Positions 16,367 to 23,773 of a DNA stretch of 46,168 bases are shown one piece after another (the first letter of the stretch is position 1; each line of letters starts with the position of its first letter). Position numbers and translations under genes: made by a program. This stretch comes from an uncultured Campylobacter sp. (GTDB taxonomy: Bacteria > Campylobacterota > Campylobacteria > Campylobacterales > Campylobacteraceae): positions 1-46,168 of the forward strand of contig NZ_CALBWL010000071.1 of NCBI RefSeq assembly GCF_937973075.1. The letters run 5' to 3'. The notes under the pieces were generated by a model. The model saw only the letters and a program-made list of their open reading frames with translations. It had not been told where the DNA came from and made no database searches.

Positions 16367-17623
16367 CTAAGTTTCTATCGCGTAGGGGATTTTATCTTTC
16401 GCGCCGGCGCCCGCAAAGCCTTTAAGCCGCAGCAGGCAGCTGTCGCAAAGCCCGCACGCAGCGTCCTCGCGCTCGTAGCAGCTCCACGTAAGCTCTAGCG
16501 GCACGCCGATCTCAAGCGCCAGCGAGACGATCTGTGCCTTACTAAGGTGCACGAGCGGGGTTTTGATGCGCGGATAAAAGTCGCGGCTCGTACCCAGATC
16601 GAGCGCTCGCTCAAACGCGCCGATGAAGCCCGCGCTGCAGTCGGGGTAGCCGCTACTGTCCTCCTGCACCACGCCGATGAAAATCGCGTCGCAGCGCTCC
16701 TTCTCGGCGAGCGCGGCGGCGATGCTCAAAAATACGCCGTTGCGAAACGGCACGTAGGTGCTCGGCAGATCCGAAAACACGCTCTCGCCGCCTTGCGGCG
16801 GAATTTTATCGCTTTGGCTTTGCGATGAAATTTCACCCTCTGCGCGCTTCGATAAAATTTTATCGCCCTGCTGCGACTCGGCTCCGCTTTGAAGTGAAAT
16901 TTTACCTTCTTGAACCAGAATTTTGCTGCGCTGTGATGAAATTTTGTCGTCGCAGGCTAAAATTTTACCGCCTTGCGGCGAAAGCTCATCGTCCCTTTGC
17001 GATGAAATTTTATCTTTCCGCAACGGCTCGTCGGCATCACTTTGCGTCAAATTTGCACCGAGGAAAGCACTCGCAGCGCAAACGCCGTTTCGGTCCACAT
17101 CGAAAGAGCCCTCTACGGAACAAACGCGGTAGTCCGCGCCAAAAGAGTTATCCGCGCTGCTGTTCGGTACCAAAATTTCAACGCCGCTTCCGTCGCAAGC
17201 TGCGACTCGCTCTAAATCACAAGCTGTTTTGCGAAGGTCGTCAGCAGCTTGCGCACAGAGTTCAACGGCGTTAAATTTAGCGCCCGCAGATTTTACCCCG
17301 TCGCTTGCGTTAGAATTTGCGGCATTAAATTTCATCCCAACGGAATTTGCCGCGCCGCAAAGCTCTGCAGCACCTTTTCTGATCGACAAAGCGCCGTCCG
17401 TAAGGGCGCTGCCGCCAATTTGCGCGATGAAGCGAGCGTCTAAAACGAACCTCTTTTCGACCCTCAAATCGTCGCAAATTTTACCGAAGCACTCGCGCTC
17501 CTTGCCCATCGTGCGCTGATTATAATCAAAATGCAACGCCACGATCTCGTAACCTTCGCGCTTCGCGATATAGGCGCAGGTCGCGCTGTCCATGCCGCCG
17601 CTGATCACGCATAAAGCTCTCAT
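16367..17623 (-). CDS. queC: 7-cyano-7-deazaguanine synthase with a ~205-residue insertion
   Basis: QueC turns 7-carboxy-7-deazaguanine into preQ0 with ATP and ammonia, on the way to queuosine. The ATP-pyrophosphatase loop S-G-G-M-D-S is at residues 8-13. The C-terminal part (from P-S-T-Y-V-P-F-R-N, residue 287) has G-V-V-Q-E-D-S-S-G-Y-P-D-C and the zinc-site cysteines (W-S-C, C-G-L-C-D-S-C). Family length is about 220-230; here it is 418. The extra ~205 residues (about 82-286, DNA 16766-17380) fall at one site and are rich in K-I, S-Q and G. The island is made of AAAATTTT-type words read as Lys-Ile. Catalytic parts are intact, so the enzyme is probably active. AAAGGA precedes the ATG. Confidence 0.93.
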   Translation of the reverse strand: MRALCVISGGMDSATCAYIAKREGYEIVALHFDYNQRTMGKERECFGKICDDLRVEKRFVLDARFIAQIGGSALTDGALSIRKGAAELCGAANSVGMKFNAANSNASDGVKSAGAKFNAVELCAQAADDLRKTACDLERVAACDGSGVEILVPNSSADNSFGADYRVCSVEGSFDVDRNGVCAASAFLGANLTQSDADEPLRKDKISSQRDDELSPQGGKILACDDKISSQRSKILVQEGKISLQSGAESQQGDKILSKRAEGEISSQSQSDKIPPQGGESVFSDLPSTYVPFRNGVFLSIAAALAEKERCDAIFIGVVQEDSSGYPDCSAGFIGAFERALDLGTSRDFYPRIKTPLVHLSKAQIVSLALEIGVPLELTWSCYEREDAACGLCDSCLLRLKGFAGAGAKDKIPYAIET

Positions 17624-17677
17624 TTTCGTCCTTTTTTTGCTAAAATTATACGAAAATTTTATAAAAGAGGGGTAAAA

Positions 17678-18307
17678 ATGATACTTTGCGAGCAGCCATA
17701 TCCCGAAATTTTGGACGCTATCGCGGCGGAGCTGGGCGGCGGGAGCGTCGAGCTAATTTTCGTGCGCGGCGAGGAGATGCGGCAGCTAAATGCGCAAACG
17801 CGCGGCATCGATAAGACGACCGACGTGCTGAGTTTCCCGCTCGATCCTGCGGCGTTTGCGGGCTTCGGCGAGGATTTGAGCAAGGAAAATTCCGCGCATG
17901 AAAATAGCGACGATAAAATTCTAAACGCTGCGAATTCCGCTAGTGAAAATACAAGCGCCGCAAATTCTGCGAGCAAAAATTCTAATACTATAAATTCTGA
18001 AAATTCCGAGGGCGAAAGTCCTAACGACAAAAATTTAAAGAATGAGAATTTTGACGGCGGAAATTTCGCCCCCGCGCTACTCGGCTCGGTCGTGATAAAT
18101 TTAGACCTCGTAGAGCTGAAAGCCGCACAGCTAGGGCACGGTAGGGATGACGAGACGGCGCTGCTTTTTACGCACGGAATGCTACACGTGCTAGGTTACG
18201 ACCACGAAAGCGACGACGGGCAGATGCGCGCCAAGGAGTGCGAGATCATCGAGAAATTTCGCCTTCCAAAAAGCCTGATCGTGCGAACGGAGGGAAGTAG
18301 GGAGTAA
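17678..18307 (+). CDS. ybeY: Endoribonuclease YbeY with a ~70-residue insertion
   Basis: Metal-dependent RNase that matures 16S rRNA and takes part in ribosome quality control. The zinc motif H-G-M-L-H-V-L-G-Y-D-H (His166, 170, 176) is followed by E-S-D-D-G-Q-M. The N-terminal strand pattern and D-V-L-S-F-P are also as expected. The family runs about 140-155 residues; this has 209 because of an Asn/Ser/Glu-rich block at about 60-132 (17855-18073), just after D-V-L-S-F-P-L-D. That block is an RAATTY island. Divergent from queC with a 54-base gap; AGAGGGG is the ribosome site. Its last 186 bases are found again at 19696-19881. Confidence 0.93.
   Translation: MILCEQPYPEILDAIAAELGGGSVELIFVRGEEMRQLNAQTRGIDKTTDVLSFPLDPAAFAGFGEDLSKENSAHENSDDKILNAANSASENTSAANSASKNSNTINSENSEGESPNDKNLKNENFDGGNFAPALLGSVVINLDLVELKAAQLGHGRDDETALLFTHGMLHVLGYDHESDDGQMRAKECEIIEKFRLPKSLIVRTEGSRE
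17887..18066. repeat. RAATTY island in ybeY
   Basis: Ten hexamers start at 17887, 17916, 17932, 17962, 17977, 17992, 18001, 18031, 18046 and 18061: ten in 180 bases, against well under one expected. Common spacing is 15 or 30. Most are read as Asn-Ser or Asn-Phe, one as Lys-Ile, so codon phase is not constant. Confidence 0.85.
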
Positions 18308-18525
18308 GCGCCGCGAGGATAGCAAGCTGCGCGGTAAGCTCTATATGGATCACGAAGTAAAGTTTATATTCGAGCAATAAATTTGAAGTGTCGAGGCATG
18401 AGTGAGAAAAATTTTGCGATATATATTGAAAAAGTTTATTTGACGTTAGCAGAATGAATTCCTGCGCGTATTTTTAAGTAGAATTCTTATCGCATCAGAC
18501 ATTGCGGAAACATTATACGACATAT

Positions 18526-19095
18526 TTATGCCCCTTTTAATGAATTTTTATATGCTTTATTTAGTTGAAAAAATGTAAAAAATAAAACTAGCGCCAAGAT
18601 AATTCCGCTGAATAAAAAGAGTTTTTGTTCAAAGAAATTTTGCCTAAGATCAACTTCGATGATTACTTTATTATCACAATCTCCAAATTCTACGATATGA
18701 AGATTTATCATTTTTAAGATTACGCATTTATTATTAATGTATCTACTAAATATAAAATCACAAAAGTATTTTTCTTGATAGTCGTATTTATTTGTATCAA
18801 TATGAAAGTCGATAAATTCCCAAGAAAAGATTTTGCCATTTCCCGCTACGGATATCTTGCAACCATTACCGCTTTTATAACTATGAAATCTGGAAAATTT
18901 CTCTACTGTTCCGGAAAAAATATATGGATTCCGCAAGGACTTCTCACTAGGTGCAACTGCATAAGCAGCCAAAAAACATATAGGCATAAAAACCATAGAA
19001 AACATGGCAATCATTGCTAAAAAATTATGCTTTTTGGCAAAGCCGAATTTGATTAGATCATTACAATAATCCACGTAACGAAGCGGATTTTTCAT
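18526..19095 (-). CDS. Hypothetical protein with two membrane helices
   Basis: 189 residues with a good AAAGGAA site before the ATG. One membrane helix lies at about 27-48 and a second at about 160-180, leaving a central domain of roughly 110 residues outside, probably periplasmic, with four Cys (G-C-K-I, F-C-D-F, K-C-V-I, D-C-D-N). I do not recognise the family. The gene is AT-rich and lies between the functional ybeY and the duplicated ybeY 3' end, so it was probably carried in with that piece of DNA. Confidence 0.7.
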   Translation of the reverse strand: MKNPLRYVDYCNDLIKFGFAKKHNFLAMIAMFSMVFMPICFLAAYAVAPSEKSLRNPYIFSGTVEKFSRFHSYKSGNGCKISVAGNGKIFSWEFIDFHIDTNKYDYQEKYFCDFIFSRYINNKCVILKMINLHIVEFGDCDNKVIIEVDLRQNFFEQKLFLFSGIILALVLFFTFFQLNKAYKNSLKGA

Positions 19096-19386
19096 TGTGT
19101 TCCTTTAGATAAACATAGATGGTAGCCCAAAAAGCGCACGCTATCGCAAGTTCGGTAATTAGACTTAACGGCTACCCTCGATATCCGCAAAGTGCGAATG
19201 GGCGCACAAAATCTAACTGCATTTTCATTAAATTTCAAATGATATTTACGATATATTGTATTGTGCGGCGGATTAAATGCTGCTTAATATTTTTATTACA
19301 AACGCGAAATAAAAAGCCTAGAAATAAAGGTTTGTACGAACTAGCTTCTACATCGCAATTATCAAATACCTTTTCTTGCAGCCCTC
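19096..19386. other. AT-rich stretch with decayed coding text
   Basis: No intact gene. On the minus strand a frame without ATG stays open for about 50 codons (V-F-D-N-C-D-V-E-A-S-S-Y-K-P near its start), then stops. The plus-strand frame at 19119-19397 lacks a ribosome site. It is probably debris from accessory genes. Confidence 0.4.
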
Positions 19387-19583
19387 TTAATATTTAAGAC
19401 CGCTATCTTTCGTAGTAAAATAAATTTCTACATTCGAAAAATAGGCAAATCTCGTAAATTCTCTAATTCTACCTTATATATGCCCTTTTGTAGGGGTATG
19501 CAAGCGATTGTAGCACTACTTGTGCCATAGTGTTTCTCACCTATATAAATTACTTGTTTGCATATACATGGAGCGTAAATTCT
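19387..19583 (-). pseudogene. Remnant of an unknown gene (C-terminal part)
   Basis: On the minus strand a frame without start reads R-I-Y-A-P-C-I-C-K-Q-V-I-Y-I-G-E-K and I-P-L-Q-K-G-I-Y-K-V-E-L-E-N-L, then after a one-base shift S-N-V-E-I-Y-F-T-T-K-D-S-G-L-K-Y and TAA. The protein-like text across the shift suggests the 3' end of a decayed gene. I do not recognise it, and the call rests on translation alone. Confidence 0.35.
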
Positions 19584-19695
19584 TTATGCCTGCAAACACG
19601 GGTTTTAGTTTATAATAAAAATACTCCTTTCCGAGCCTAAATTTATTCTACTCGCTATCTATTTTATATATCTTTAGGCTTAGCGATATTTTGAT

Positions 19696-19881
19696 GCCGT
19701 GCAGCTAGGGCATGGCAGGGATGACGAGACGGCGCTGCTTTTTACGCATGGCTTGCTGCACGTGCTAGGTTACGATCACGAGAGCGACGACGGGCAGATG
19801 CGCGCAAGGAATGCGAGATCATCGAGAAATTTCGCCTTCCAAAAAGCCTGATCGTGCGAACCGGAAGGAGACGAGGAATAA
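19696..19881 (+). pseudogene. Duplicated 3' end of ybeY
   Basis: Aligns over its full length with the last 186 bases of ybeY (18122-18307) at roughly 90% identity by hand, both ending at the TAA. It encodes the same zinc motif as H-G-L-L-H-V-L-G-Y-D-H, but a one-base deletion after G-C-G-C-G-C (near 19805) shifts the frame. There is no start, so it is not functional. The silent and conservative differences, and a Leu where the intact gene has Met, suggest it came from another ybeY allele and is not a recent local copy. Confidence 0.9.
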
Positions 19882-19998
19882 GCGCTGTATATCAAAAAGA
19901 GGCGAGCAAGGCATGTGCGGCGGCGTAAAATTCTAATCAAATTTTAAAAACGCAGATTGAGGAGCAAAAACTGCAAGCCCAAAACCGCGGCGATAAAA

Positions 19999-20069
19999 GG
20001 ATCTTTTAGGGTAAATTCGCCATGATTTCCCAACCAAAATTTCGCGTGCTCAAAGTTATCAACGGCAAC
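19999..20069 (-). pseudogene. Fragment of a paralogue of the 182-residue protein gene
   Basis: About 70 bases closely match the 3' part of the gene at 21900-22448 (around 21922-21992). On the minus strand it reads N-F-E-H-A-K-F-W-L-G-N-H-G-E-F-T-L-K-D-P against N-F-E-Y-A-T-F-W-L-G-D-H in the intact gene. The amino-acid pattern is conserved, so this is the end of a once-functional paralogue. Confidence 0.75.
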
Positions 20070-20093
20070 TGAATGCATTGCATGTTTTACTCG

Positions 20094-20900
20094 TTAATGG
20101 TAAATTTTCGTATTTAAATACAAATTTCTACAAACGGATGTTTGCGAAACTTTGTCTTTAAATTTACTAATTTGAATAGAAACCGCTTTAAGACCGTTTA
20201 TTAAATTTACGGAATCGATAAAAAGCAGATAGTCTTTATCCTTATATTTTATCGGTCCAAAATAAATCAGGGTGTTTCTTTCAATTTTATTTTGATAATC
20301 CTCAAAATCTGCCCTGCTATGATATGAATCGCTTGAAAGATCTTTTGCGATCTTACTGCATTCTTGCGGATCTAGAATATACATAAAATTTGCAAAAGAC
20401 ATCTCGTATAACCGAAAATCTCTATATGTCATAATATACAAAAGCTTATTATCAAATTTATATAACGTAAATCCTCTCCCGATAAAGCCGTCCCTAATCG
20501 TTTTATTCATATCCATATACCAGCAATCGCCCATATTTTTCTTTAAAACTGGGTTATTGTAATCCGTCGTATCAAAAACCAGAGGTTTGATTATATTTAT
20601 ATTTTTCCATTCAAACAAATCATTGTAAAAGTCGTTGCAGAAGTCTCTTTCTTTTGATAAATGCTCTTCATATTCTTTTTTGAGCGTTGTATTTCTATCT
20701 ATTTGCCAAAAGCTAACGGTCTTTCCATTGAAAGTGGTTTCTCCTTCTATCATACCGGAAGCATTGCTTCTGACTATTTTCTTATCGTGAGCCTTCCATA
20801 AAGCTATTTTTAAATCAAAAGGAATTTCTGTATCGCTCGCATCGTATGCATTCGCAAATAGTGCGAATACGATCATTAAGATAAAAATATGAATCCGCAT
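20094..20900 (-). CDS. Exported protein of unknown function, tandem pair member A
   Basis: 268 residues with a signal peptide (M-R-I-H-I-F-I-L-M-I-V-F-A-L-F-A-N-A, cut near 18), so probably periplasmic. AGGAG precedes the ATG. The middle, from about residue 70 to 165 (L-K-K-E-Y-E-E-H-L-S-K-E-R-D-F-C through K-L-L-Y-I-M), is almost the same as in the next gene, while both ends differ. Conserved Cys in D-F-C-N-D-F, D-C-W-Y-M-D, E-C-S-K and V-C-R-N may form disulfides. The family is not known to me. AT-rich accessory DNA; 12 bases separate it from its sister. Confidence 0.75.
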   Translation of the reverse strand: MRIHIFILMIVFALFANAYDASDTEIPFDLKIALWKAHDKKIVRSNASGMIEGETTFNGKTVSFWQIDRNTTLKKEYEEHLSKERDFCNDFYNDLFEWKNINIIKPLVFDTTDYNNPVLKKNMGDCWYMDMNKTIRDGFIGRGFTLYKFDNKLLYIMTYRDFRLYEMSFANFMYILDPQECSKIAKDLSSDSYHSRADFEDYQNKIERNTLIYFGPIKYKDKDYLLFIDSVNLINGLKAVSIQISKFKDKVSQTSVCRNLYLNTKIYH

Positions 20901-20912
20901 AACTAACTGCTC

Positions 20913-21713
20913 CTATTGATAAAGCTTGGTGTTTAAATACGAATTGCTACAAACAGGCATTTGTAAAATACCGTCTTTAAATTTCCTGATTGCGACATTG
21001 AGCAATTGACCGCTATGCGTATTGTCGAAATCTATGAAAAGTAGATAATCCGTATCTTTATAGCGTATCGGCTCGGCATAAAACATGCGCGGTTTATATA
21101 TAATGTTTTTTAAACTCTCCAAATTTGCCTTGCCACTAGGATCTTTTGTGATTTCACTGCACTTTTTGGGATCTAAAATGTAAGCAAGATTTGCGAAATC
21201 ATCCGTCTGATATATATAAGAAGTAGTTTTGTAAATCATAATATACAAAAGCTTATTATCAAATTTATACAATGTAAATCCTCTCCCCGTAAAGCCGTCT
21301 CTAATCGTTTTATTCATATCCATATACCAGCAATCGCCCATATTTTTCTTTAAAACTGGGTTATTGTAATCCGTCGTATCAAAAACCAGAGGTTTGATTA
21401 TATTTATATTTTTCCACTTGAACAGATCGTCGTAAAAGTCATTGCAGAAGTCTCTTTCTTTTGATAAATGCTCTTCATACTCTTTTTTGAGCGTTGCATT
21501 ATCTTCTATCGTAAAAAAATAAAAACTCTTGCCATTAAAGGTAGTTGCACCCCGAATCATAGGTTCGTGGAGGGCTTTTCTTACAACTTTTTTATCTTGA
21601 ATTTTCCATAAAATAGGTTCCAGTTGCCATGGCACCGATGGATGCTTTATATCGTCCGCTTTTGCGAACGATACGGCAAACAAGATCGCTAAAATAAAAG
21701 CACGTATTTGCAT
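20913..21713 (-). CDS. Exported protein of unknown function, tandem pair member B
   Basis: 266 residues, signal peptide M-Q-I-R-A-F-I-L-A-I-L-F-A-V-S-F-A-K-A. AAGGAGCGAGGG precedes the ATG. It has the same layout as member A: variable N-terminal ~65 residues with W-K-I/A-x-D-K-K-V/I-V-R, a near-identical central ~95 residues, and a diverged C-terminal part that keeps K-D-x-D-Y-L-L-F-I-D and V-C-x-N-x-Y-L-N-T-K. It is upstream of A and probably cotranscribed with it. Function unknown; possibly an envelope-associated or immunity-type protein, but nothing in the sequence decides this. Confidence 0.75.
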   Translation of the reverse strand: MQIRAFILAILFAVSFAKADDIKHPSVPWQLEPILWKIQDKKVVRKALHEPMIRGATTFNGKSFYFFTIEDNATLKKEYEEHLSKERDFCNDFYDDLFKWKNINIIKPLVFDTTDYNNPVLKKNMGDCWYMDMNKTIRDGFTGRGFTLYKFDNKLLYIMIYKTTSYIYQTDDFANLAYILDPKKCSEITKDPSGKANLESLKNIIYKPRMFYAEPIRYKDTDYLLFIDFDNTHSGQLLNVAIRKFKDGILQMPVCSNSYLNTKLYQ

Positions 21714-21899
21714 CCCTCGCTCCTTAAATGGGCCTTTGGAATCTTAAAAGCGTTTTTTGTTATCGGTTGTATAAACTTATACAACATAATTACTTAATCT
21801 AAAGTATAAAATACATTATCGTATCCGCACAAATATGAATTTATGCATATACCGCCGATCTATACGGCAGGCTTTCGATGTTTAAATTACCGATCAATT

Positions 21900-22448
21900 T
21901 TATTCACATTCATGAATATATGGATCTTTTAGGGTAAATTCGCCATGATCTCCCAACCAAAATGTCGCATACTCAAAATTATCAATAGCAAATGTCGCAT
22001 GGTGCTCGCTATACACCCTGCGCGACCTGCATTTTTTGCCTTTGTAATCATAGTGATCTGATAGCTTTTTATAAAATTCGATGCTTTCGTTATCAAAGTC
22101 GTAGCCTAGCGCGATATCTTGATTTCGCCCGTCGTAAAAATAGATATAGTCAAAATCGAGGTTGTAATAAACCTTGCAATGACCATTTTCGCCGTTTATT
22201 ATGGCATCGCTGCAATATTTTTCTAGTTTTAATTTCTCTTTTTCAAACTCATGCCTTAGCTTGGTTTGCTCAGACGGGTCTAAATTTTGTGTTTTCTCAG
22301 TAAAAAATTCCTCTTCATACCTAAGCGCCTTCTGCAATAAAATAGCCGCATATTCGGCTCTTTTGGAATAAAAATATAGAAAATAGGAGGTGTATAACAT
22401 AAAGATAAAACCCGCAAAAATCATAAAATTTCTAAGTAGTTTTTTCAA
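21900..22448 (-). CDS. Hypothetical membrane-anchored protein
   Basis: 182 residues. TTG start at 22448 with AAAGG upstream; K-K-L-L-R-N then one membrane helix (about 8-28). A charged, probably coiled-coil stretch follows (F-E-K-E-K-L-K-L-E-K-Y, about 68-78), then a soluble domain with Y-Y-N-L-D-F-D-Y-I-Y-F-Y-D-G-R and F-W-L-G-D-H-G-E-F near the end. The topology suggests a periplasmic domain. Four Cys. Family not recognised. A fragment of a sister gene remains at 19999-20069, so the family was once duplicated here. Confidence 0.7.
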   Translation of the reverse strand: MKKLLRNFMIFAGFIFMLYTSYFLYFYSKRAEYAAILLQKALRYEEEFFTEKTQNLDPSEQTKLRHEFEKEKLKLEKYCSDAIINGENGHCKVYYNLDFDYIYFYDGRNQDIALGYDFDNESIEFYKKLSDHYDYKGKKCRSRRVYSEHHATFAIDNFEYATFWLGDHGEFTLKDPYIHECE

Positions 22449-22730
22449 ATCGTTGCCTTTCTATATTCTATATCGGTGCAAATAGTTTCGCCTCTTTCAA
22501 AAAAAAAGCGATGACTTATTATATCCCGTTAAGATTAAATCGCATTTGCAATTTGATATTATATTTTGATTTTAATCTGATATAAGAACGACGGGACGTA
22601 AAATTTATCGTCGTATCATGTAAATCCCGCGAGCAAAATTTATGTGAATAAAATTCGCTTAACTGCACGCCTAGCCAAAACACACGGAGTCTATATTTGT
22701 TCCTGCGGACAAACCCTCAAGCGCGCCGAT

Positions 22731-23654
22731 TTAGAATTTAAATTTCTTAAATTCTATCTTTTCATCGAAAACCGACATCGTGCGCCGTAGCTCGTCTATA
22801 TCGACGTTTAGCACGGCTAAGAAATACTCCCGTAGCTGCAGGTATTCATCTTTGTTTGCCATCAAAATATTCATTATATCGACGTTGGCGTTTTCTTTAT
22901 ATAGCACGAGCTGATCGTGAATGCCGAAAAATCCGAGGCTGTCATTATGTAGATGCATAAATATCTTAGAGCCGTAAAGCAGGGTAAGTACCATAGTAAA
23001 AATACAAACTATATTTCTAATATTAACACTCACGCTTTCGTCGTCTCCGCCAAACTTAAGCGCGAGTAAAACCCAAACGGCGATAACGATCTTAAGGGCT
23101 AACGGCATTTGCTGCCTCCAACTCCATCTGCAATCGAAGCTAATCGCCATCGCACCGATCTTTTGTAGCTCAAAAAATTTCACAATTTCGTCCTTTTTAT
23201 AATACGCGACGGTAGAGTTCGTCATCACGAAATATGCTTCGCCCTCGCGTCTAGCCGCCTCTATGAGTGGTAAGGGCACTAGAATAAACATTCGCAATAC
23301 GCCTAGCTCGGGCGGCCCTACCACGATGACGGCAAAAAACAAAAATATTAAAAATACGCAGCACATCGCAGGGAACTGATATTTAATGTAATCGCGATAA
23401 AGATGATCCGTGATGATTAATGGGGCTCTGTCATAATCTATGATTATGGTATTATCCTTGCTCGAAAGGCTCGCGTCCTTGTCGGTATATGTTTCTGCGC
23501 TATCATCTGCAAGCTCCGAGCCATCTAGTTTTAAATCCCGTTTTAAATTCAGATCGCAAGCATCAGGCTTATCACTATCCGTCTGCGATCCGCAAGACGC
23601 CTTCGCGCGCCTTCTGCGCAAGGCCTCTCTTAGCTCATCTAAATTATCGCTCAA
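22731..23654 (-). CDS. Hypothetical multi-pass membrane protein
   Basis: 307 residues. TTG start at 23654 with a strong AAGGAGACG. N-terminal ~85 residues are hydrophilic (L-R-R-R-R-A-K near 12, then Ser/Asp-rich), followed by two helices at about 93-130 (C-V-F-L-I-F-L-F-F-A-V-I-V-V-G) and two more at about 185-230. Between them is a soluble segment with F-V-M-T-N-S-T-V-A-Y-Y-K-K-D-E-I. That text is reminiscent of membrane PH-like (bPH2-type) domains, but I would not assign it. The gene is less AT-rich than the block to its left. Confidence 0.65.
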   Translation of the reverse strand: MSDNLDELREALRRRRAKASCGSQTDSDKPDACDLNLKRDLKLDGSELADDSAETYTDKDASLSSKDNTIIIDYDRAPLIITDHLYRDYIKYQFPAMCCVFLIFLFFAVIVVGPPELGVLRMFILVPLPLIEAARREGEAYFVMTNSTVAYYKKDEIVKFFELQKIGAMAISFDCRWSWRQQMPLALKIVIAVWVLLALKFGGDDESVSVNIRNIVCIFTMVLTLLYGSKIFMHLHNDSLGFFGIHDQLVLYKENANVDIMNILMANKDEYLQLREYFLAVLNVDIDELRRTMSVFDEKIEFKKFKF

Positions 23655-23773
23655 ATCGTCTCCTTAAATTTTGCCCGAAATTTTGCCACTCTTTTTTAGC
23701 CCGTTCCGCAAACAAACGCTGCAAAAAAGCGTCCGCGACGAATAAAATTTCGCTCGAATTTTAAAAGCTCCGT

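Noticed and set aside
19119..19397. Plus-strand open frame of 92 codons between the ybeY copies
   Set aside because: No ribosome site and no protein-like pattern; the opposite strand holds the better, though decayed, coding text.
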